From NCBI RefSeq assembly GCF_014280965.1, contig NZ_JACODZ010000005.1, positions 1 through 64,000 on the forward strand: a DNA stretch of 64,000 bases, given 5' to 3'. Positions 56,103 to 64,000 of this stretch are shown here, one piece after another; position 1 is the stretch's first letter; the number at the start of each line of letters is the position of its first letter. The notes under the pieces are model-generated. The model did not search any database. It worked only from the letters and a program-made list of their open reading frames with translations, and was not told the origin of the DNA. This stretch comes from Echinicola salinicaeni. Its GTDB lineage: Bacteria; Bacteroidota; Bacteroidia; Cytophagales; Cyclobacteriaceae. Both the position numbers and the translations under genes were made by a program.

Positions 56103-56591
56103 ATGATTCAGACAGAAAAAAGAGTTTTCAAAAAATTAGGTTTTAACAAAGAGGAATCAGATAAAATAGTTACTTCCTTAAATAAACTATTGGCCAATTA
56201 CCATGTGCACTACCAAAAACTAAGAAATTTCCACTGGAATGTTACTGGAGGGGATTTCTTTGATCTCCATGATAAATTCGAGGAACTTTATACCGAGTCA
56301 TATGAAAATATTGATTTAATAGCCGAAAGAATCAGGGTATTTGGCATGACACCTTTAAGTCTTATCCGCGAATACTTGGAACATTCAGAAATCAAAGAGG
56401 TCGGTACTGATTTGCCTTCCGACGAAATGGTCAGGGAGGTTTTGAAGGACTTTGAAATATTGGCCGAAAACATGAATGAATGCGCTGAAAATGTAGCAGA
56501 GCTTGGAGACTCAGCTACTGAAGATATGTTGATCTCCATGATCAAGAGTATAGAACTTCATCATTGGATGCTCACTTCATTCCTTAAATAA
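56103..56591 (+). CDS. dps: Dps-family ferritin-like DNA-protection protein
   Basis: 162 residues from ATG 56103; an upstream in-frame ATG at 56004 would add 33 poorly conserved residues and exceed the family length. The ferroxidase residues fit: His44 and His56 in FHWNVTGGDFFDLH, Glu60, and Asp71 and Glu75 in ENIDLIAERI. It stores iron and protects DNA from peroxide. It is followed by a strong terminator. Confidence 0.94.
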   Translation: MIQTEKRVFKKLGFNKEESDKIVTSLNKLLANYHVHYQKLRNFHWNVTGGDFFDLHDKFEELYTESYENIDLIAERIRVFGMTPLSLIREYLEHSEIKEVGTDLPSDEMVREVLKDFEILAENMNECAENVAELGDSATEDMLISMIKSIELHHWMLTSFLK

Positions 56592-56596
56592 AAAAA

Positions 56597-56628
56597 ATCC
56601 CCGGTTTTAAATCCGGGGATTTTTTTTT
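56597..56628. terminator. Bidirectional terminator between dps and ppc
   Basis: ATCCCCGG pairs with CCGGGGAT, with seven A before it and eight T after, so both converging transcripts can end here. Confidence 0.93.
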
Positions 56629-56645
56629 CTTATTTATTCTAGAAT

Positions 56646-59195
56646 TTAAGCGGCATTCCTAGCTGCATTGATAATTCCAAACATTGTTCTCAATATCAAT
56701 TTCTGCAGTATGGCATTTTCTTTTCCAGCATCTAGCATTTCCTGGATTGCATATTGTTGAATAGTGATCAATGGCAAAACAATCTTTTCACGGATTTCAA
56801 TTGACTTTTTGCTCACTTCATTATCATCCAATAATGAGCTCATACCAGATACTTCCAAGATCCTGTCAAATGATCTTTGATATTCTTCATGCATCAACTC
56901 CCAGAAATCACTGAAGGTTTTATCATCTTTCAGATAAGCCGTAGCTGGATAGAAAGATTTAGCCAAGGATTGCATAGAATTGCCCATTAGGGATCTAAAG
57001 AACAAGGAGTCTTGATAGAGCTTAACTACCTGATCTTTTTTACCTCTTTTTTCCATTTCTTCAATGGCCTTTCCTACACCGTAAAAACCTGGAATATTTT
57101 GTTTCATCTGTGCCCAAGAGCCTACAAATGGAATTGCTCTTAAATCCTCAAACTTCATTCCCTCACCCTTGCTTCTTTTCAATGGTCTTGAACCAATATT
57201 GGTCTTCCCAAAGAATTTTAGAGGGGTTACTTTCTCCAAGTAAGGAACAAATTGCGGATGGCTTTTGAATTCTTTATATGCCTGATAACTAATATCAGCC
57301 ATTTCATCGATAACTGCCTTTTGATCTTCCGTCAACCTATTATCCACAGTTGGATACAAATGGTTTTCCAAACCTGCACTCAGCAGTTGCTCCAAATTGT
57401 AGGTACAAGAAACAGGCTTACCATAATTCGCAGAAATAGTTTGTCCTTGTATGGTCACCTGAATTTCTTCATTCTCTACTTGATCTCCCAAAGAGGCATA
57501 GAAATTATGCATATTTCCACCACCTCTGGCAGGAGGTCCTCCTCTACCGTCAAAGAATATGACACTAATATCATATTTTCTGGACATTAAGGTCAAGCCC
57601 TCTTTTGCTCTCAAAATTGACCAGTTGGCCCTAATATATCCTCCATCTTTGGTTCCATCGGAGAAACCTAACATAATGGTTTGCTTGCCTCCTCTTAATT
57701 TTAGGTGCTTAGCATAGATTGGATTAGTATACAACTGCTCCATAATTCCCGGTGCAGCCGCTAAATCATCAATAGTCTCAAATAAAGGAACAATATCTAA
57801 TTTAAGATCTCCTTTTGGGGCCAGTGTCAGTTTGTTCAGCTGATATACCTGAAGTATATGTAGCGCCGATTGACAGTTGGAAATTATATATCTATGAAGC
57901 CCTTCTGTGCCATTATTATCCTGAACATAGCTAATGGAAGCAATACTCTCCAACATCTCCTGGTGAAACTCATCTTTGAGACTTTTAGGACTTGGCAATT
58001 CTTTGAAGTTAAGGATCTTCTGGATCTTCTCTTCCTCTGAAGCAGCTTCATAAGCAGCTAAAGCATCCTTTCCTTCGGTTACCTCAATGATTTCTTTCCA
58101 TAAAGCCTCGTGCTTACGGCTGTCCTGCCTCATGTCCATACTTGCAAAGTAGAAACCAAAGACGTTTACTTTAAGGATATACTCATCTAAAAGATCCAAG
58201 AACAATCCATCATGCTTCTCAATGATGATATCTCGAGCCTTAAGCAATACCTCCAGAAGTTCTTCCTTGGATTTGAATACTTTTTCGCCACTGAAAAGGG
58301 TTTTGTAAATTCCTTTCTCAGCCTCTAGCATTAATGGCTCTACTCCTTGGAAAGTCAGTCTTCTTCTAACTTTTCTAATATCTCTGTACAGACATTTCAA
58401 AATAGTTTCTTGAAGCTTATCTGCTACACTCATGGTAATCTGATGTGTGACAAAAGGATTGCCATCCCTATCACCTCCTGGCCAGAATCCAACTTTCAGC
58501 AAATCAGGGTTGTCCCATTCATGTAGAGGGATATCCAATTTTCTCAATACTCGAGCTAGGATATCTGGAATACTCTTGTAGAATACATGCTCTAAAAACC
58601 AGCAAAGACTAACTGCTTCCTCATATGGAGAAGGCTTTTCTCTGTTAATAAATGCAGTTTTACCCAATTGTCTTAATAAGGAATCTATACTTCCCAAGTC
58701 ATTATTCCTGATAGCTGTTTCCAGATCAGTAATAATGGCAAGTACATTTCCTGGATAGAATTGAGTGGGGTGAGCAGTTAAAGTAAGCCTTATAGAAAAA
58801 GTCCTTAACTTTTCTATCAGCTCTTCTTTCTTTTTATCGCTTTCAGCCCTTGATATCAATGCGTTCATGGTCCCTTGACCTTTTACATCATTGATTTTTT
58901 CAAAAGCAGCGTCCTCAATTGAATCAAACAATACAACCTGTCTTTCCACATATTGAACCAATTGGAACAATAAATTGTGCTTCTCTTTAACTGAATGAGA
59001 AGACATCATGCCCTCAAAAAACTGGTTAATAATCTCTTTGGGTGTTTTACCTTCCTCAAACCCCTTTTGACAGGCTGATGACAATATCGGGAGCAATGTA
59101 CCCGTACGGTATATATCATCGAAAGGTAAATCAAGAAATAAACTGTTATAAATGGTAAACCTTTTGGCCACCTCAGTCTGGTAGGTATTTGACAT
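56646..59195 (-). CDS. ppc: Phosphoenolpyruvate carboxylase
   Basis: 849 residues, shorter than E. coli Ppc (883). It makes oxaloacetate from PEP and bicarbonate to refill the TCA cycle. Motifs: LTLTAHPTQFYPG (catalytic His142), GFWPGGDRDGNPFVT, GFSDGTKDGGYIRANW, FFDGRGGPPARGGGN (about 546-560) and PFVGSWAQMKQNIPGFYG. In the fourth motif the usual FHGRGG histidine is Asp; this form is, to my recollection, found in other Bacteroidota. The C-terminus ends RNAA in place of the usual RNTG. A minus-strand TTG-N20-TATTTGTG pair at 59246-59276 may be its promoter. Confidence 0.95.
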   Translation of the reverse strand: MSNTYQTEVAKRFTIYNSLFLDLPFDDIYRTGTLLPILSSACQKGFEEGKTPKEIINQFFEGMMSSHSVKEKHNLLFQLVQYVERQVVLFDSIEDAAFEKINDVKGQGTMNALISRAESDKKKEELIEKLRTFSIRLTLTAHPTQFYPGNVLAIITDLETAIRNNDLGSIDSLLRQLGKTAFINREKPSPYEEAVSLCWFLEHVFYKSIPDILARVLRKLDIPLHEWDNPDLLKVGFWPGGDRDGNPFVTHQITMSVADKLQETILKCLYRDIRKVRRRLTFQGVEPLMLEAEKGIYKTLFSGEKVFKSKEELLEVLLKARDIIIEKHDGLFLDLLDEYILKVNVFGFYFASMDMRQDSRKHEALWKEIIEVTEGKDALAAYEAASEEEKIQKILNFKELPSPKSLKDEFHQEMLESIASISYVQDNNGTEGLHRYIISNCQSALHILQVYQLNKLTLAPKGDLKLDIVPLFETIDDLAAAPGIMEQLYTNPIYAKHLKLRGGKQTIMLGFSDGTKDGGYIRANWSILRAKEGLTLMSRKYDISVIFFDGRGGPPARGGGNMHNFYASLGDQVENEEIQVTIQGQTISANYGKPVSCTYNLEQLLSAGLENHLYPTVDNRLTEDQKAVIDEMADISYQAYKEFKSHPQFVPYLEKVTPLKFFGKTNIGSRPLKRSKGEGMKFEDLRAIPFVGSWAQMKQNIPGFYGVGKAIEEMEKRGKKDQVVKLYQDSLFFRSLMGNSMQSLAKSFYPATAYLKDDKTFSDFWELMHEEYQRSFDRILEVSGMSSLLDDNEVSKKSIEIREKIVLPLITIQQYAIQEMLDAGKENAILQKLILRTMFGIINAARNAA

Positions 59196-59542
59196 GGTTT
59201 AAAGTAATGTTTTATTAAAATTTCAACTTAATCAAAACATGATAGCACAAATACATTTTGATCAAAAACACTGCAATCTACAGAAAATTATTCATAAAAA
59301 CCGACTTTTCTTTGACTTTTAATCAAAAAACTAGCCGTTTTTCCGACATTTTTTCAATCAATCACCCTTTTTTATCAAAAATGTAATTTACTAATCAATG
59401 GTATCTATTTTATTAAATTCACTAAAATTTAATCAATACAAAAAGCTACTCATAAATTTATCATTTTTTCCACAAGTTCTATGCCTAGGTGCAATCATAA
59501 TTTATATTTATCTTCAGGATTTCATACTAATCAATCAAAGCT
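59196..59542. other. 347-bp divergent region between ppc and the lactonase gene
   Basis: A possible ppc promoter (minus strand, 59246-59276) lies in the left half. The rest is AT-rich with no gene; a plus-strand frame that runs into the lactonase gene in another phase has no support. Confidence 0.45.
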
Positions 59543-60712
59543 TTGAAAACTCTTATAAAACCATTAACCTTCTTCGTATTCATAAGTATTTGGTCTTGCG
59601 GACAGCAGACGAAGCAAAACACTACTGATAATGAAAAGACCACTCCTATGATCAAATTCTGGCTGGGCACTTACACTTCAAATCCTGAGCAGGGCATCCA
59701 TTTAATTGGTTACCATCCCGACACTGATAAATTTGACTCACTTTTACTTTTTGGAGGGGTTAAAAACCCATCTTTTGTCGTGTCAAACAAAAAAGGGGAC
59801 TTATTGTTTTCAGTTCAGGAAATTGGTGGGGAAGAAGGAGGAAGCGTATGCTCATACCGCTATGATGAGAATAATAATATACTCACAAAAATCAATAGCT
59901 CATCAACACTAGGAAGCGGTCCGTGTTATATCACCCTTGATCCAAGCGAAAAATATATTTTGGCAGGAAATTACGGCAGTGGAGATCTTGCCGTAATCCC
60001 AATCAATGAGGATGGTTCTCTTGCAGAAGCTGTTCAAGAAATCAACCACTCAGGCAAAGGGATAAACCCTAGTCGTCAGGAAGGTCCTCACGTTCACAGT
60101 TTGGTCTTTCACCCCAACGGAAAACAGGTTTTTGTTGGTGATCTAGGTACTGACAAAGTAAATATATACGATTTTGACCCATCAAATGAAAAGCCACTAA
60201 GTCCATCTTCACCGTCATTTTTTGAGGTAAAACCAGGATCAGGGCCAAGGCACTTGGTATTCAATAAAACAGGTGACAAAATATACCTGATTCATGAAAT
60301 GACCTCCGAAGTCGGGCTTTACGATTATAACTTAGAAGATAACAAGATCATTCACCTAGATACTTATCCTTTAGTCCCTAAAGACTTTGACGGCGCTCTA
60401 GGTGCTGCGGAAATCAGAATTTCTCAAGACGGCCAATACCTATATGCATCAAACCGAGGTGATGCCAATGAAATCACCGTATTTAAAGTAGATGAAAACA
60501 CAGGAGTACTAGACAAGATCCAGACGGTATCCTCAGGAGGCAATAACCCCAGAAATTTCGGCATTTCACCAGATGGAGAATACCTATTTTCTGGCAACCA
60601 AGACTCCAATGATATCTACGCTTTTAAGCGAAATCCCAATACAGGAATCATAAAACAGTTAGATGGCAAAATCACTATCCATAAACCAGTTTATTTCTTT
60701 ATGATGAAATAA
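59543..60712 (+). CDS. Lactonase-family beta-propeller lipoprotein (6-phosphogluconolactonase-like)
   Basis: 389 residues from TTG 59543; the lipoprotein signal (FVFISIWSC, Cys19) requires this start. The mature part is a seven-bladed propeller of the YbhE/Pgl type: LGTYTSNPEQGIHL, EGPHVHSLVFHPNGKQVFVGD, SGPRHLVFNKTGDKIYL, EIRISQDGQYLYASNRGDAN and NPRNFGISPDGEYLFSGNQ. The cytoplasmic relatives hydrolyse 6-phosphogluconolactone; a secreted, lipid-anchored form probably acts on another lactone. It is divergent from ppc and followed by a terminator. Confidence 0.88.
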   Translation: MKTLIKPLTFFVFISIWSCGQQTKQNTTDNEKTTPMIKFWLGTYTSNPEQGIHLIGYHPDTDKFDSLLLFGGVKNPSFVVSNKKGDLLFSVQEIGGEEGGSVCSYRYDENNNILTKINSSSTLGSGPCYITLDPSEKYILAGNYGSGDLAVIPINEDGSLAEAVQEINHSGKGINPSRQEGPHVHSLVFHPNGKQVFVGDLGTDKVNIYDFDPSNEKPLSPSSPSFFEVKPGSGPRHLVFNKTGDKIYLIHEMTSEVGLYDYNLEDNKIIHLDTYPLVPKDFDGALGAAEIRISQDGQYLYASNRGDANEITVFKVDENTGVLDKIQTVSSGGNNPRNFGISPDGEYLFSGNQDSNDIYAFKRNPNTGIIKQLDGKITIHKPVYFFMMK

Positions 60713-60734
60713 GTATTTTGATCAAGGCAAACAT

Positions 60735-60784
60735 AAAAAAGGATGGATAACTTTGATTTTCAGTTATACACCCTTTTTTATTTT
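60735..60784 (+). terminator. Terminator after the lactonase-family gene
   Basis: A near-perfect long stem (AAAAAAGGATGGATAAC with GTTATACACCCTTTTTT, about two mismatches) ends in a T run. Confidence 0.8.
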
Positions 60785-61122
60785 AATTTTTCATGGTGTA
60801 AATCTTTGCTAAATCTCAAACTAAACTTGATGACTTTTGATATATACTTACCAAAAGAACAATACCATAAACAACTGACTGATAGTAAATAATAAAATTT
60901 TATCATTATGGTTTCATCATCAACCCTAATGATTTACCACCCAATAATAACTTAATTCCGCTCCCCTACACCTCCCCATTCATTGGTGAAGCATTCATAA
61001 GCAATACAAAACATATCGTCTTTTAGATTATTAAAAATAATAATTGGTTTTACGTAACCGTTATTCGTATGTAGTAAATATTAAATATTGTCATAAAAAC
61101 AAAAAAAAATTTTAGCTGCATG

Positions 61123-61152
61123 TTTATTATGTCAAAAGTATCATTACCTTTG
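61123..61152 (+). promoter_or_regulatory. Putative promoter of the cold-shock gene
   Basis: TACCTTTG at 61145-61152 fits TAnnTTTG exactly; the bases 19 upstream (61123-61125) are TTT in place of TTG. It would give a leader of about 30 bases. Confidence 0.5.
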
Positions 61153-61190
61153 GAGCAAATCAATTAATATTATCATTTATTATTATTATC

Positions 61191-61382
61191 ATGAACACAG
61201 GAAAAGTTAAATTTTTTAATGAATCTAAAGGATTCGGCTTTATCATTGACGATGAGTCTTCTAAAGAATACTTCGTTCATATCTCAGGATTGGTAGACGA
61301 AATCAAAGAAGATGACGACGTTACTTTCGACCTTAAAGAAGGAAGAAAAGGTCTTAATGCAGTGAATGTAAAATTATCATAA
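61191..61382 (+). CDS. Cold-shock protein, CspA family
   Basis: 63 residues, a single cold-shock domain. It binds single-stranded RNA or DNA and acts as an RNA chaperone. RNP1 is KGFGFII (13-19) and RNP2 is EYFVHIS (27-33). The short form typical of this phylum. A strong terminator follows. Confidence 0.95.
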   Translation: MNTGKVKFFNESKGFGFIIDDESSKEYFVHISGLVDEIKEDDDVTFDLKEGRKGLNAVNVKLS

Positions 61383-61407
61383 GATATAGCATTTAATGAC
61401 ATTACCG

Positions 61408-61438
61408 AAAGCTGCTTTTTAATAGCAGCTTTTTTTTT
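61408..61438 (+). terminator. Terminator after the cold-shock gene
   Basis: AAAGCTGCT pairs with AGCAGCTTT around a TTTTAAT loop, followed by a T run that reaches the end of the converging menC gene. Confidence 0.9.
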
Positions 61439-62525
61439 ATACCATACCCCAAGTTTCATCAGGCCTATAATATATTTTTCCACCCTTAACCGCCAATGGA
61501 GAAGGAATATTATTATGGTACAACTGTCCTGTACCTAGCCCCTGTGGCAATTCCGTATGATAACTAGCCGTTAATTGGCTTATTGCATTCAAACCAATAT
61601 TACTTTCAAGAGCAGAAGTCATCCACCATCCTATACCAAATTGCTCTGCTAATTCTATCCACTCCATACTGTCCTTGATCCCCCCTACCAAGCTAGGTTT
61701 CAGAATAATATAGGGAGGATTAATAATCTCCAACAACCGTTTTCTATCACTATATTTACTTACCCCTATTAACTCTTCATCAAGAGCTATATCCAAAGGG
61801 CTTTGCTCACAAAGTTTAGCCATACTTTCTATTTGTCCAGCCCTAATAGGCTGTTCAATACTATGCAAATCAAACTTCGCCAAACGATCCAGCTTTTCCA
61901 AAGCATCTTCAGGGCTAAATGCTCCATTGGCATCTACTCTTAGAACAATCTCGGCCGCACTAAAACTTTTCCGAATATGGCCTAATAGTGATAATTCCTG
62001 ATCAAAATCTATTGCGCCAATTTTCATTTTTATGCATGAATAACCGGCCTTAAGTTTTTCCTCTATTTGCCTTAACATAAAGTCGGCATTTCCCATCCAA
62101 ATCAAGCCATTAATATCAATCGCTCTATTTTCAGAATAAAAAGGATTCTCACATATCTTCTTTTTTGCTCCATTTAGCAAATCCAGCATGGCTGTCTCAA
62201 ATGCAAAACGAATACTTGGATGTGCCTCAGAGATATTTTTTTGGCAAAAATCCAATATTCCCTGCTGAGACCAAGGAACCTCCTTTTCTTTAAAAACTTC
62301 AATATAAGCAGCCAAAACTTCCTCAAAATTGGGAATATCATCAATACTCAATTTAGGTAGTGGTCCAGCCTCTCCCCACCCCTTTTGTTCATGCTCACCT
62401 GCTTTGCTTACCCAAATAAAATACGTATCCTTACTTTTTAACACGCCTCTGGAGGTGCCTGCATCAAAGCGAAAATCCAAGCGATGCTTCTTATAAGCCG
62501 CATTCAACCTAAGTGTATTTGACAT
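61437..62525 (-). CDS. menC: o-Succinylbenzoate synthase-like enolase superfamily enzyme
   Basis: 362 residues from ATG 62525 (MSNTLRLNA); an upstream TTG is in frame but unlikely. It belongs to the muconate-lactonising branch: KMKIG with the catalytic lysines (YSCIKMKIG), then metal ligands in RVDANGAF, HSIEQPI and ALDEE, and the C-terminal lysine block ILKPSLVGG. The LKPSLVGG form suggests OSB synthase of menaquinone synthesis, but a dipeptide epimerase or related enzyme is possible. It converges with the cold-shock gene. Confidence 0.85.
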   Translation of the reverse strand: MSNTLRLNAAYKKHRLDFRFDAGTSRGVLKSKDTYFIWVSKAGEHEQKGWGEAGPLPKLSIDDIPNFEEVLAAYIEVFKEKEVPWSQQGILDFCQKNISEAHPSIRFAFETAMLDLLNGAKKKICENPFYSENRAIDINGLIWMGNADFMLRQIEEKLKAGYSCIKMKIGAIDFDQELSLLGHIRKSFSAAEIVLRVDANGAFSPEDALEKLDRLAKFDLHSIEQPIRAGQIESMAKLCEQSPLDIALDEELIGVSKYSDRKRLLEIINPPYIILKPSLVGGIKDSMEWIELAEQFGIGWWMTSALESNIGLNAISQLTASYHTELPQGLGTGQLYHNNIPSPLAVKGGKIYYRPDETWGMV

Positions 62526-62532
62526 GTTTTTT

Positions 62533-62562
62533 TCTTCTGCTATTTCTAAACAATTATATTTG
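62533..62562 (+). promoter_or_regulatory. Putative queA promoter
   Basis: TATATTTG at 62555-62562, followed by CAC, fits TAnnTTTG exactly. The -33 bases at 62533-62535 (TCT) fit poorly. It would give a leader of about 80 bases. Confidence 0.5.
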
Positions 62563-62650
62563 CACTCCTGAAGAGCAAAACTAAAGGAATTGTACAAATT
62601 TCTTTCTTCTTCTTCATTAAGAATACCAAACTACCGATATTATTCTCCTT

Positions 62651-63871
62651 ATGGAAAGCAGGCCAGAAATCAAATTATCTGATTACCAATACGAATTACC
62701 AGACGAAAGAATTGCCAAATTCCCACTCGAAAAAAGGGACCATTCCAAGTTGCTTCATTTTGAAAAAGGAGAAATCGACCATCATCGATTTTATGACCTC
62801 CCTGAGCTTCTTCCAAATGATTCTTTGATGGTATTCAATAATACAAAGGTCATCCCTGCTAGATTGATCTTTAAAAGGACTTCAGGTGCAAAAATCGAGA
62901 TCTTTCTATTACAGCCTATAGCTCCAAACCAAGTCATCAATGAAGTAATGATCCATGAAGGGCCTGTTATCTGGGAGGCCATGATTGGTAATTTAAAAAA
63001 ATGGAAAGATGATGAAGTGCTTGAAGGTTTAGCCATCATCAATGATAAAGAGGTAAAAGTCTCAGCCACTTTAGAAGATCGTACATCCAGACATGTAAAG
63101 ATTTCCTGGGATGCCATGCACATTCCTTTTGCATCCATAGTGGAAGCCTCCGGAGAAGTCCCTCTGCCTCCATATTTAAACAGAAAAGCGACCTCTGAAG
63201 ACAAACCTAGGTATCAAACTGTCTATTCCCAAAAAGAAGGAGCTGTAGCTGCTCCAACTGCAGGACTTCACTTTACAGATGATGTCTTAAATCAACTTTC
63301 AGAAAAAGGAATAAAGAAGGAATATTTAACCCTCCATGTAGGTGCCGGCACCTTCCAGCCAATCAAGGATGAAAACGTCACTGAACACCCTATGCATAGT
63401 GAGCAGGTTGTGGTCAGAAAAGAAAATATTAAAAACCTCCTGGCTCACGATGGAAACATTATAGCGGTAGGTACCACCTCCATGAGATCCCTCGAAAGCA
63501 TTTATTGGTTTGGAGTTAAATTATTGAACGAGGAGGACAAATTATTCCTCATCCCAAAACTCTACCCTTACCAAAACCACTCCATAAAGGCCAGCCTTAA
63601 AGAAAGTCTCAATGCAATATTAGACTTCATGGAAGAGGAGAATCTAGAAGAAATTACCGGAAGCACTGAAATTTTCATTATGCCTGGTTACCATTTCAAA
63701 GTTTGTAATGGTTTACTGACCAACTTTCACCAACCTGGATCTACATTAATACTTTTAGTGGCTGCTTTTACAAAAAATCGCTGGAAAAATATATACAAAG
63801 AGGCCCTGTCCCAAGACTATAGGTTCTTGAGTTACGGTGACAGTAGTTTATTATGGCATCTCAAAAAATAG
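62651..63871 (+). CDS. queA: S-adenosylmethionine:tRNA ribosyltransferase-isomerase
   Basis: 406 residues. It transfers and isomerises the ribosyl part of SAM to preQ1 on tRNA to give epoxyqueuosine. Motifs: LSDYQYELPDERIAKFPLEK (9-28), SLMVFNNTKVIPARL, AAPTAGLHFTDDVL, VGAGTFQPIKDENVTEHPMH and NFHQPGSTLILLVAAF, all characteristic. It is longer than E. coli QueA (about 356) because of an insertion in the central part (QPIAPNQVINEVMIHEGPVI region). It converges with the LytTR gene eight bases from its stop. Confidence 0.97.
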   Translation: MESRPEIKLSDYQYELPDERIAKFPLEKRDHSKLLHFEKGEIDHHRFYDLPELLPNDSLMVFNNTKVIPARLIFKRTSGAKIEIFLLQPIAPNQVINEVMIHEGPVIWEAMIGNLKKWKDDEVLEGLAIINDKEVKVSATLEDRTSRHVKISWDAMHIPFASIVEASGEVPLPPYLNRKATSEDKPRYQTVYSQKEGAVAAPTAGLHFTDDVLNQLSEKGIKKEYLTLHVGAGTFQPIKDENVTEHPMHSEQVVVRKENIKNLLAHDGNIIAVGTTSMRSLESIYWFGVKLLNEEDKLFLIPKLYPYQNHSIKASLKESLNAILDFMEEENLEEITGSTEIFIMPGYHFKVCNGLLTNFHQPGSTLILLVAAFTKNRWKNIYKEALSQDYRFLSYGDSSLLWHLKK

Positions 63872-63878
63872 AACAAGA

Positions 63879-64000
63879 TTATGCACCTGAACCTAACTTA
63901 TTAATTCCATGGATTAATTTTTGGTAATAGGTTCTTCCAACTGGTACGTTTTCTGTTTCTATGGTGACTTCCTTAGGCGAAATTGTAGATATCTTATCTA
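63879..64000 (-). CDS. LytTR-type regulator, C-terminal 40 residues
   Basis: A minus-strand frame enters from the right window edge and ends at TAA (63879-63881). The residues read DKISTISPKEVTIETENVPV and end GRTYYQKLIHG-INKLGSGA. The order I-x-x-x-x-x-x-E-V-x-I-x-x-x-x-V-P-V-G-R-x-Y-Y matches the end of a LytTR DNA-binding domain. It is probably the end of a LytR/AlgR-type response regulator; the receiver domain, if any, is outside the window. Confidence 0.7.
   Translation of the reverse strand, partial: DKISTISPKEVTIETENVPVGRTYYQKLIHGINKLGSGA

Larger units (their letters stand above)
60713..61190. other. 478-bp intergenic region between the lactonase gene and the cold-shock gene
   Basis: It holds the lactonase terminator (60735-60784) at the left and the cold-shock gene promoter (61123-61152) at the right. 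No gene or RNA is recognised between. Confidence 0.5.

Noticed and set aside
59398-59628. A 76-codon plus-strand frame with two hydrophobic stretches upstream of the lactonase gene.
   Set aside because: It overlaps the lipoprotein signal region of the lactonase gene in another phase; the lactonase frame has the family motifs and this one has none.

Overview
The window is about 39-40% G+C by eye and belongs to a Bacteroidota chromosome, most likely a marine member of the Cyclobacteriaceae (Cyclobacterium, Echinicola or Algoriphagus type). The evidence is a TonB receptor paired with a DUF4249 lipoprotein, a lipoprotein-type TamA (TamL), Bat-type VWA/TPR proteins, a glycine-lipid acyltransferase pair, a Bacteroidota-type PEP carboxylase, promoters of the TAnnTTTG type, weak ribosome binding sites and a sulfatase cluster. 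The genus is an inference. No insertion sequence, prophage or CRISPR array is visible.

Layout. 1-6306: two tandem YdeI-family genes (the first cut by the window edge), a beta-propeller glycosidase-like lipoprotein, a 53-residue membrane peptide, a fasciclin lipoprotein, a 1-Cys peroxiredoxin, a glutamate-receptor-like potassium channel, and a glyoxalase-fold gene broken by one stop codon. 6342-13428: leftward genes, including an NAD-salvage run (nicotinamidase and nicotinate phosphoribosyltransferase with a DMT exporter and a PhzF protein), a cation/proton antiporter and a LolD-like ATPase. 13569-20476: sucC, tRNA-Arg(UCG), a long PhoD-like phosphatase, a glycosyltransferase, an esterase and a SnoaL-like protein. 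20676-28030: four sulfatases and an SGNH esterase, leftward, split by a terminator. 28322-37541: a DJ-1/PfpI protein, an SDR/DUF2867 protein, a leucine-rich lipoprotein, the glsA-glsB lipid pair, and the DUF4249/TonB pair.

37773-51561: VWA/TPR (Bat) genes, thiolase, a MORN-repeat protein, purC, a STAS protein, RNase Z, a queuosine-precursor transporter, a bile-acid-symporter-family carrier, a TrmH-type methyltransferase, tamL, hemF and a PAP2 phosphatase. 51719-64000: riboflavin synthase, pcm, an acyl-CoA thioesterase, an uncharacterised three-gene unit ending in a kinase-like protein, Dps, PEP carboxylase, a lactonase-like lipoprotein, a cold-shock protein, menC, queA and the 3' end of a LytTR regulator.

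Most of this is a core chromosome with scattered accessory pieces. The items most worth attention are the ligand-gated potassium channel (4758-5828), the kinase-like protein in a small unknown operon (53827-55801), the sulfatase cluster, the glycine-lipid pair, and the replacement of a catalytic-loop histidine in PEP carboxylase. Functions come from motifs read by eye; no database search was possible.
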